This document shows positions 56,529-64,000 of a DNA stretch of 64,000 nucleotides, one piece after another (the first letter of the stretch is position 1; each line of letters opens with the position of its first letter). The notes beneath the pieces were generated by a model. The model did no database searches. It saw nothing but the letters and a program-made list of their open reading frames with translations, and had not been told where the DNA came from. The translations under genes and the position numbers were made by a program. The stretch is from Siphonodentalium dalli (lineage: Eukaryota; Mollusca; Scaphopoda; Gadilida; Siphonodentaliidae). Location: NCBI GenBank assembly GCA_032622095.1, contig CP136064.1, forward strand, positions 248,839,827 to 248,903,826. Direction: 5' to 3'.

Positions 56529-56645
56529 AGGGAACATACCACTGTGCCGCCAACCCATGTAAGAACAGTGGTACCTGTCGAGCAGAATCGGGTGGTTACC
56601 GATGTGATTGTGTCGCTGGATTCTCCGGAAACAACTGTGAAAGAC
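56529..56645 (+). CDS. EGF-2 domain exon (39 aa)
   Basis: Phase-1 exon of 117 nt between TTTTCCATCTTTACAG and GTAAGT. It encodes GTYHCAANPCKNSGTCRAE then SGGYRCDCVAGFSGNNCER, with six cysteines in the EGF pattern (C-x4-C-x5-C-x8-C-x1-C-x8-C). CKNSGTC and GYRCDC-GFSGNNC are typical EGF motifs. It lacks an acidic calcium-binding lead. It follows VWA-7 and precedes VWA-8, whose joined codon gives ER-R-CPGRGD. Extracellular spacer or interaction module. Confidence 0.9.
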
Positions 56646-57036
56646 GTAAGTGAACAATCTGCTAGCTTTGTATCATCTTGCGTTATTCATAGTTTTCATA
56701 AAAAGAATAACATTTATGCCATTAAAATAAAATATTTGTGTTCTCAAGCAATTAGACCTCAATTTTGAAATGAGGAAGAGAGGCTATTTATTTTTATTTT
56801 TTCTTAAAATCTGGAAAACATACTCCAGAAACAACAACAAATTTAGTTTTTGTTTATCAAATCAAAAATTTCTAAAAGAAAATATTCAAATGTTTGATGA
56901 GGCATTTTAAAAGAAAACTTCAGTGACGAGGGAGGTGCCTGAGAACATAGAATGTTTATCTGTTTGGCCTTATTCAAATTGAAGAAAGAAAATACACTCC
57001 ATAATTATCTCCCACCCCAGCGGAGATATAGAATTA

Positions 57037-57256
57037 TATAGTAATGCCCTAAGTAATCGACTCCTTTAACCACAGCAGAATTATGGGTAACTTTTCAGGA
57101 TTTAGTCGGAAATATGGCTTGTTGCCATTCATCGGAAAGCTCTCCCCGGGAGCTTTCCGATGAATGGCAACAAGCCATATTTCCGACTAAATCCTGAAAA
57201 GTTACCCATAATTCTGCTGTGGTTAAAGGAAAACGATTACTTAGGGAATTACTGTA
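57037..57256. mobile_element. FB foldback MITE copy 15
   Basis: TATAGTAATGCCCTAAGTAA to TTACTTAGGGAATTACTGTA, centre GCTCTCCCCGGGAGC. Confidence 0.86.
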
Positions 57257-57512
57257 TATGCCAACGCCATCCACTTGTATGTAATAAAGATTATTCCCTC
57301 ATTTTTCCTAACAAAAACACCTCCACAATTACTAGACACTTCATGCCTTCAAAACCCAAAAAAAACTTTAATGAAACATTATTACGAGTTATGATTCTAA
57401 ACTCAAAATAGCAATGGAACATAGGAACCAACATCAGATGAATGTAATAACAGCCTTTTTCCGCCTCTGTTGATATGGATAAGATTAGCAAAATATGTGC
57501 GAGATGATTACA

Positions 57513-57776
57513 TTAACCCTTTCATGATGGGAGCTCCGCTGGTGCAGCATTAAAGATCCTCGTGCCAGTGCATTCTCTTATATATCCAAGTCTGCTATAG
57601 GGAGCCTTGCATATATAAGAGAATTAACTGGCTTACAAGTTCAAGGTAAATATTGTTAGGCCAATGCCTTCTCTTATATATGCAAGGCTCCCTGTGGGAG
57701 ACTCACATATATAAGAGAATGCATTGGCACAAAGTTTTTGCAAAATTTCAGGAAGCTCCAGTTATGGAAGGGTTAA
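57513..57776. mobile_element. Family C TTAA-flanked MITE
   Basis: TTAACCCTTTCATGATGGGA to AGTTATGGAAGGGTTAA, two diverged cores. Confidence 0.83.
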
Positions 57777-58306
57777 ATCGAAATTACAGAGTACAAACAG
57801 TTTCGGACACAATTTCTCTAGATAGCATTTCATCAAATATTGGAAAATATTCAACAATTGGTTAAAAAACGACATTAAATATTGGTTGATAGATTATAAT
57901 ATCAGTCGGAAATTATCAACTGCTGTGTCTAATTTAACTGGTGCAAATTTTGCTGAAATTTTATTGAAAGTTGGAAATTATTGAACTTTGGAACTAAAAT
58001 TTCTGTCATCACATATTGAAATATGCATATTTTGAATACATATAATATACGACTTATCTATATCTTCATATATATGGACATTGCATGTAATTCATTTATA
58101 ACAATGACACCGTTTCGATATAAAATTTATGAAAATATTTTTATTTTGGCATGATTCGTTGTTATTTCATTCTGAACACCTCAACAGTGTGTTCAAATTA
58201 CTTTAAGTTAAAAAAAACCTGCCCCGAGTAATGAGAACTAATTACTAATTACACTCTGGTTCAAGTTAAGATGAACATCCTTGCTTTCTCTTTGTTTTCC
58301 AAACAG

Positions 58307-58410
58307 GTGGTGAAGGTACATACTGTTTGGAAACCAACCATAGCATGGGATTTTCACCCAGTCCTCTTCATACGCAGAGTCTACACATTCAGTTCTTAAT
58401 GCACACCTAG
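58307..58410 (+). pseudogene. EGF-like exon remnant or alternative terminal exon
   Basis: Acceptor TTTGTTTTCCAAACAG precedes phase-1 sequence reading GEGTYCLETNHSMGFSPS then PLHTQSLHIQFLMHT and a TAG at 58408. The start GEGTYC resembles the EGF-2 exon start (EGTYHC), but the later cysteines are missing and no donor was found before the stop. It is either a decayed EGF exon or an alternative last exon. No obvious poly(A) signal nearby. Confidence 0.35.
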
Positions 58411-58475
58411 AAACGATTTGAAAGAAAAATGCTCTCATAGAAATGCAGTGGAATCACAGGATATATTAAGATACA

Positions 58476-58736
58476 TTAACCCTTCCATGACTGGAGCTTT
58501 CTGAAATTTTGCGAAAACCCTTTGCCAATGTATTCTCTTATATATGCAAGTCTCCCATTGGAATCCTCACATATATAAGAGAATACATTGGCCTAACAAT
58601 AGTTACATTGACCTTGTAAGCCAGTGCATTGTCTTATATGGGAGGCTCCCTATGGGAGACTTGCATTTATAATAGAATGCACTGGCACATGATCTTTAAT
58701 GCTGCACTAGCGCGGCTCCCATCATGAAAGGGTTAA
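58476..58736. mobile_element. Family C TTAA-flanked MITE
   Basis: TTAACCCTTCCATGACTGGA to TCCCATCATGAAAGGGTTAA with two cores, partly degraded. Confidence 0.83.
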
Positions 58737-59359
58737 AAGTTCAGAAGTTAAGTTCTATTTATTGGAGGCAAATGTTCAGATAATAAGCTCAACAAATGAT
58801 TTATGGTTGTTGTTTGAACTTTTCATCTGAACATTTCCTAAGGGATAACTACTCGTCAATGAATGTTTAGAATATAGAGGGCTAAGTAACAAGCCATTGT
58901 GTTTAAATACTTTATGATTTGGTCGGATTCAAAATTAATAATCAAAAGTATCTAATTTCAAGTAAAGATGGAAAAAAATTTCAGGCAGAAATATGCGCTG
59001 CATGGTCATAATATAATGGATAAAGCTCTCAATTGGATCAACTAATAGACATTTCTTTTGTGCAGCTGGTCTGTTTTGAGTTGAAATCCACACAAAAAAT
59101 GGCCAATCCGATTTTCCCTTAATGAAATTTAAAAATAAGGATCATTTCATTTAATAAAACTGAATATATAGCCTGTGTCAGTCGTTTCCCCCGACACTCA
59201 ACACTTTCTAAAATTGTTCTGTGGTGCATTAATTTGAACCCTGGATGGCCTGCTGGCTCTGTTGATCACTGGTATGTTTCTGTCTTCTGCTAACAGAGTT
59301 ATGTGGAACAATTAATTCATACTAGTGATACCTTCTATGAAGTCTTTTAAATTTAATTC

Positions 59360-59574
59360 TACAGTAATGCCCTTAATAATCGACTCCTTAACCACAGCAG
59401 AATTATGGGTAATTTTAGGATTTAGTCGGAAATATGGCTTGTTGCCATTCAGCGGATAGCTCTCACTGAGAGCTTTCCGATGAATGGCAACAAGTCATAT
59501 TTTCGACTAAATCCAGAAAAATGACCCATAATTCTGCTGTGGTTAACAAGTCAATCATTTAGGGCATTACTGTA
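59360..59574. mobile_element. FB foldback MITE copy 16
   Basis: TACAGTAATGCCCTTAATAA to TTTAGGGCATTACTGTA, several mismatches between the arms. Confidence 0.85.
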
Positions 59575-60588
59575 TTAAATGGCAAACTCTTCTGAATGTG
59601 CCTTTTTAGTCTTTATCTCTTACTCTTATATGTCCCTCTGCTGTGGTATTTCTGACATAAATTATTACTATTCACTAATACTCGAAATCACTTGCTCATG
59701 GTAGAGCCTCCATTGGTCAATGAGAGGACAAAGTTGAGAAGTAACATCTATCATTATACGTTATTGGTCTCTCTGTCCGTTTGGGGGGGGGGGGGGTGGG
59801 TGGAATAGTGAATGAAATTATTAAATGTGAGATAACTAGCCCAAAATACAGGTCAAGTTCTAATTTTCTGGAATCGGCCATGTTGTTCGCGACCAAGTGA
59901 TCTGGCCTATATTATCGGAATCGTCAATATAAATACTATTTTTGAATTTGAAGGAAAATTCATCTCTGTATTTTTCTGGTTATTTATTAGATAGGGCGGA
60001 TGGATTAAAATATTAACTTGGTTCCAACTTATCAAGATCAAAATTCTTCAGATATATATGTACTAGTTTGTTTAAGTATCCCTATCTGACAAAATATTTT
60101 GCCATACATTAGTTGGTTCTGTACTATTAATGAAATCCAACCACATTTTAATGTAAATGTATCTCTTTTATCTCTGTGTATAGTGAATGTACTTTTCATT
60201 TCCTTTGCATCTTTTGTGATATTGATATGTACTGTTAGATGGCATCCAACATAAGACTAGAATATATGTTAAACAATTCAATAAAACTCAAATTCTTATT
60301 TAATCTATCTAAAAAAAATTCAAATGTTTAAATTTTTATTGTAGTCAATGCTATTTCATATATCCAAATACCGTGCATCACTATTTTACTTATATTTCTT
60401 GGTGGAAAACATATTCAATCTACTAAAACTGTATCTGGTATATGGATGTAAAAACAAATTGTGTCAACTTTACTCCTTGATATATTCAACTGCCGAAGTC
60501 AAAACCAGATTTTTAAAACTAGTCCAATCTTGTGCTACCTAAATTTTTGTACCGGTATGTCGATAAAATATAGATATATACAATTTAT

Positions 60589-61037
60589 TTAATCCTTTAC
60601 CCAACAAAACGGTCACAAACGCCCAAATAAAGCTTCAACAGCCTAAAATATCTTCGGTCTGTCTCAATAACACCATACAAATATGGATATCATTGGAACC
60701 GGTTCATTGACCACATTGTGATGGTTACAGTTATGCCCTGTGCCAGTGCATTCTCTTATATATGCGAGGCGACCTATGGCGAATGCATTGGCCTAAAAAA
60801 TTCTTCTTTTAACACTTTTTACCATTTTTTCTTACATTCTTTAACAATTTTAGAATTTTTTCTTAAATTTTTTTTAATTTTTATAAGATTTTTCTACATT
60901 CTTTGACAATTTTATCATTTTTAATATGTGTTAATTAAGCCAATGCATTCTCTTATATATGCGAGGCGACCTATTGTCGACTCGCATATATAATAGAATG
61001 CATTGGCACAAGGCCGTTCTGTTGAGTAAAGGGTTAA
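60589..61037. mobile_element. Family B TTAA-flanked MITE
   Basis: TTAATCCTTTACCCAACA to TGTTGAGTAAAGGGTTAA. One core partly deleted, one nearly full, with an extra copy of the spacer (TTCTTACATTCTTTAACAAT, then TTTTCTACATTCTTTGACAA). Confidence 0.84.
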
Positions 61038-61983
61038 GTTGATCTTTAATAGCAATTGAATTTGTTTATAATGTTTATATATCAATTGTCATGTTTTTCA
61101 TCTTTTAATTACTATCATCATTTGAGCTGCTGGTTTGAAATTAACAGATTTGTGTCCATATTAAGTGTTGAGCCACTTATATCTGCTAACTTATAATTGT
61201 GCTTAATATGTTTAAGTTATCAATAGACAAGTTAGGGCTTTATGTAAAGAACCAGACTGGGAACCGACATCATATATTGTTAAAAATGGTGACAAGATGT
61301 CTCACATGCTCACTGTGAATACCATCCCCATATAAATATGACTGTTGTTGAGAAGATATAAATGTTCAAGTGACTTCAGTCACAATTTTTTTGAGGTTAT
61401 GAAATGTGAATGTTTTTTTTATCCCAAAATCTCCTTAAAAACTATTCTGTTCGATATTTTTGTAGTATCCAAGATGAGTTGTTGGGACAGCTCATTGGTC
61501 AACTAGCTTGCTGATATCTTTGGAAAATATTGAAAAAACAAATGTTGAAATTTCCAGATGTAATATATTGCCGCCATTTTCGAGAAAATTATGATGATGG
61601 TTCGATCCCAATCTAGTGAACAGTTACACAGGAAGAGATATTTCCAAACGCAGTTGATGTTGCTTGCATGAGTGAAAAGTCAATGAGATATAAACCAGCT
61701 CTATTGTTGTTATTAGATTAGGGTGACAATTTCCCAAAGCATTTTCTGTAGTAATTATTATCTAATTTTCATATATTTGAATATTAATGGGAATCCAACT
61801 TATTCAAAATCAATTTCCCCAAATCTTGCTGATCCTTTTTGATACATTGTTGGCTTGTTATGTTGTATACCCATAATCTGAATGGCAAATAAATTTATAG
61901 GTTATTGTGGACGACAAATTTATAGTGGGATAAATCAAGCATATACATGTGTTTAATTTGAATGTTTTTTTCTCTTTCTTCAG

Positions 61984-62215
61984 GATGCCCAGGACGAGGG
62001 GACATTGTGTTTATTATTGACACATCCAGATACCAAAACAAGAAACAGTTCCGCAAAATAAAGCGATTTGTGCGATCAGTCATCAAGAGACTACAGTTCA
62101 GAAATCAAGCCTTCCGAGTAGGTCTCGTCCAGTTTGCCCGATCTGCTGGCGTTAAACTGACGTTAGATGAAGGAATAGACAAACGAACAACATTGGCCAG
62201 AGTAGCTGGATTGAG
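61984..62215 (+). CDS. VWA-8 domain, first exon
   Basis: Entered in phase 1 after CTCTTTCTTCAG. It encodes CPGRGDIVFIIDTSRYQNKK, then RVGLVQFARSAGVKLTLDEG and ARVAGLR. The metal motif is D-T-S-R-Y, lacking the final Ser. It ends at GTGAGT (62216) in phase 2, a phase not used elsewhere in this gene, so this VWA has a different intron arrangement. The start with Cys is shared with VWA-6 and VWA-7. The basic sequence between the first strand and first helix (KIKRFVRSVIKRLQFRNQ) is unusual within the window. Extracellular matrix role inferred. Confidence 0.87.
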
Positions 62216-62899
62216 GTGAGTTTTCTCTTACTTTTTGAGCACAGGAGCTTATAACGTCATTTTCATTTTCTATAACAACGAGATTAGTTCGTAATTCAAA
62301 ATTGTGTCTTCATATTTCCGCTTTCACTTTGTGACCTCATCTACATGATATTAAACACGATCGACATGCAAACCAATCGGCGAACTCAGCTTCATAATCC
62401 AGGTCGGGTCATGTTGAATACGGATATGAGGTTACGAAGTGAATGCGGAAAAAAATGTTTCAGTATTATCAACAGATTTCATCTCTATGAAAAATGATAA
62501 TAAGGATGTGTTGGTTTGTATGTGTACATAAATTATGCATTTATCATTTAATGAGATTGAAACATGTTTTATCAATTTTGTATTAGAGAAGGCTCGAGGA
62601 GGAGGATTTTCGATAATTTGCAACCTTTGCTCTCCGAGTTAGACCAACCTGGAGATTTGATGACCTTGGGAGACGATATTCAGTCAAAAATAAATCAAAT
62701 GCTATGAATGGAAATGGAAATGAGTGGTTTGTGGTATTGTTTGAAAGAGGAATCCTTTGCCTATCCATCATGCTAGCGTGAAGTATCCTATCATCTTTTC
62801 ATGGAATACAAGTCTAAAACTCCATACAAACTCAATAGCTAACAGAATGGCATTTTGCTTCTAACATATATATATACAAGGATAATGCTGTTATTTCAG
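62216..62899 (+). other. First intron of VWA-8
   Basis: Non-coding. It contains an imperfect inverted repeat at about 62312-62450 (CATATTTCCGC...TTTGTGACCTCAT against ATGAGGTTACGAAGT...GCGGAA). Nothing else recognised. Confidence 0.6.
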
Positions 62900-63087
62900 G
62901 AAACGACAGGGAGATCCAAATGTGGTGACAGCATTGAGAAAGGCTGAATATCTGATATTCGATAAGACTGAAGATAAGACTCGTCCACGTCATATCTTCC
63001 TGTTGTCAACAGGCTTCCAGGCTCAGCGAGAATTCCTCAAACAATCCAACAGGCTGAAGAAGAAGGGCATCTTTCTCACTGGCATAG
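62900..63087 (+). CDS. VWA-8 domain, second exon
   Basis: Entered after TGTTATTTCAG in phase 2 and left in phase 1 at GTTTGT (63088). It encodes KRQGDPNVVTALRKAEYLIF (the helix normally following loop 2), then TRPRHIFLLSTGFQAQREFL (third loop STG, no TDG), then KKKGIFLTGIG, the fifth strand. The donor is non-consensus at +3 to +4, and a family C element begins five bases later. Joined to the next exon it reads LTGIGIGMSK, which supports the boundary. Confidence 0.82.
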
Positions 63088-63092
63088 GTTTG

Positions 63093-63385
63093 TTAACCAT
63101 TTCATGCAGGAGCTTCCTGCAATTTTGTGAAAACCCTGTGCCAATGCATTCTCTTATATATGCGAGTCAACCATAGGTTGCCACGCATATATAAGAGAAT
63201 GCATTGGCCTAACAAATTTTATATTATTTTTTACAATTGTTAAAGAATGTAAGAAAAAACTATCAAAATTATAAAAAATTGTTAAAGAATGTATAAAACA
63301 AAAATTATAAATTTATAAAATTGTTAAAGACTAAGAAAAAATTATAAAAATTGTTAAAGAATGTAAGAAAAATTGTTAGGCCAAT
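63093..63385. mobile_element. Family C MITE, right end truncated, abutting a splice donor
   Basis: It starts TTAACCATTTCATGCAGGAG, then the core with a CAACCATAGGTTG loop, a spacer with four copies of TTGTTAAAGAATGTAAGAAA-like units, and stops at TTAGGCCAAT, where the second core should begin. Confidence 0.75.
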
Positions 63386-63502
63386 CAATAATATAGAATG
63401 AACACCTGGTTTATTACTGAAAGAGCTTTATAGTCCATTTGACCAAGATTAGTCTCCAAATTTGCTTCCCACCTTCAACTTGATTATTTAAGCTGTCGGT
63501 GT

Positions 63503-63845
63503 CAATAGTGTGTCTGTCTAGCATCACCCTCTGGGAACCTCATACTGCTTTCTAGGCCTCAACTGCTATGGGAGACCTAGGATCAGATTGAAGTTCCCCA
63601 AGTTGAAGTTGGTGATTCACCCATTATAATTAGTTACCTTGATTATGCATTTATCCTCTGCAAATTAGGGGATATAGAAACTTCTCAGAAGGGAAAAAGT
63701 AACTAAAAACAATGGTAATTTGAGACTATATATAGATACTTCCCAGAAGATGAGGCCTAAGCAGAATGAGGCTCCCAGAGTATGAATTTGTTGATGCTAG
63801 CCCACTGTGAGGACCTCATTCTGCAAATTACAGACATACTATTTG
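63503..63845. mobile_element. Family G element, long form
   Basis: TGTGTCTGTCTAGCATCACC, GGCCTCAACTGCTATGGGAG, GGGGATATAGAAACTTCTCA, CAGAATGAGGCTCCCAGAG, ending ACAGACATACTATTT. Same arrangement as 54810-55152. Confidence 0.72.
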
Positions 63846-63937
63846 CTGGCCTGGTCTCCGAATCTGCTTCCCACCTTCAACTTGATTATTTGTTGCTGCC
63901 GGTGTGTATTTTTAACTTCTCTGTATTCTTCTTTAAG

Positions 63938-64000
63938 GTATTGGAATGTCCAAGACAGATCAGGAGTACCTTTCTGCAGCAGTTTCATACCCGATCAGGC
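63938..64000 (+). CDS. VWA-8 domain, third exon (cut by window end)
   Basis: Phase-1 exon after TTCTTCTTTAAG. It encodes IGMSKTDQEYLSAAVSYPIR, which continues the fifth strand (GIGIGM) into the following helix of the VWA fold, as expected for VWA-8. It runs off the window; the C-terminal helix and whatever follows are not visible. Confidence 0.8.

Larger units (their letters stand above)
56646..61983 (+). other. Intron between EGF-2 and VWA-8
   Basis: Non-coding, 5.3 kb. Elements: FB (57037-57256), family C (57513-57776), family C (58476-58736), 68-bp monomer (58745-58880), FB (59360-59574), a poly-G run near 59785, family B (60589-61037). A possible extra exon lies at 58307-58410. 57777-58306, 59800-60588 and 61038-61983 are AT-rich with nothing recognised. 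Confidence 0.65.
63088..63937 (+). other. Second intron of VWA-8, built of elements
   Basis: It consists of a family C or B-like fragment (63093-63385), a short unique stretch, a long family G element (63503-63845), and the acceptor TATTCTTCTTTAAG. Confidence 0.7.

Overview
The window looks like AT-rich animal genomic DNA with intron-rich genes, most likely from a mollusc and possibly a bivalve. That assignment is an inference from three things: spliced VWA/EGF extracellular-matrix coding exons, introns packed with short palindromic DNA elements, and dispersed intronic repeats in a style common in molluscan genomes. I see no bacterial, viral or autonomous transposon genes. Nearly all coding sequence belongs to one very large gene on the + strand that is open at both window ends. 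No promoter, start codon or certain final exon is present.

The gene is a chain of von Willebrand factor A (VWA) domains separated by Thr/Pro/Arg-rich linkers. Almost every exon starts and ends in phase 1, so it is a symmetrical cassette. In order: VWA-1 C-terminal end (1-245); a giant 6.76-kb linker exon made of about 130 ten-residue and about 78 eleven-residue repeats (3345-10106); a broken VWA pseudo-exon (10762-11179); linker 2 (13924-14688); VWA-2 (17545-18102); linker 3 (19713-19904); VWA-3 (21749-22303); linker 4 (25762-25845); VWA-4 (26914-27471); linker 5 in two exons (33946-33990, 35190-35324); VWA-5 (35896-36444); linker 6 (43257-43295); VWA-6 in two exons (49919-50236, 51430-51678); EGF-1 (52161-52274); VWA-7 (54214-54774); EGF-2 (56529-56645); VWA-8 in three exons, cut by the window end (61984-62215, 62900-63087, 63938-64000). 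The domain mix resembles matrilins, VWA-rich collagen VI-like proteins and molluscan byssal or shell matrix proteins. A secreted structural or adhesive role is inferred.

The introns hold several families of short non-autonomous elements. Family A (TIR CCCTTTGAGTGCCAGG), family B (TIR CCCTTTACCCAACA) and family C (TIR CCCTTTCATGATGGGAGC) are flanked by TTAA, as piggyBac-type elements are. They share an internal palindromic core beginning GCCAATGCATTCTCTTATAT. Family D has a different 50-bp TIR around the same core. The FB family is a nearly perfect foldback of about 217 bp ending TACAGTAATGC/GCATTACTGTA, resembling Tc1/mariner MITEs, with 16 copies. Family G is a foldback ending AAGCCTTGAAATA/TATTTCAAGGCTT. 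There are also minisatellites with periods of 20, 68 and 69 bp, a probable tRNA-derived SINE, a C/G-rich foldback with a 7-bp target duplication, and a large segmental duplication in which positions about 1-3370 are paralogous to about 10760-13950.

The most unusual features are the giant tandem-repeat exon, the graded decrease in linker length along the gene, the progressive loss of metal-site residues in the upstream VWA domains, and a fivefold tandem duplication of an exon end with its splice donor. Splice sites were read by eye from GT/AG signals, phase continuity and domain homology; no transcript data were available.
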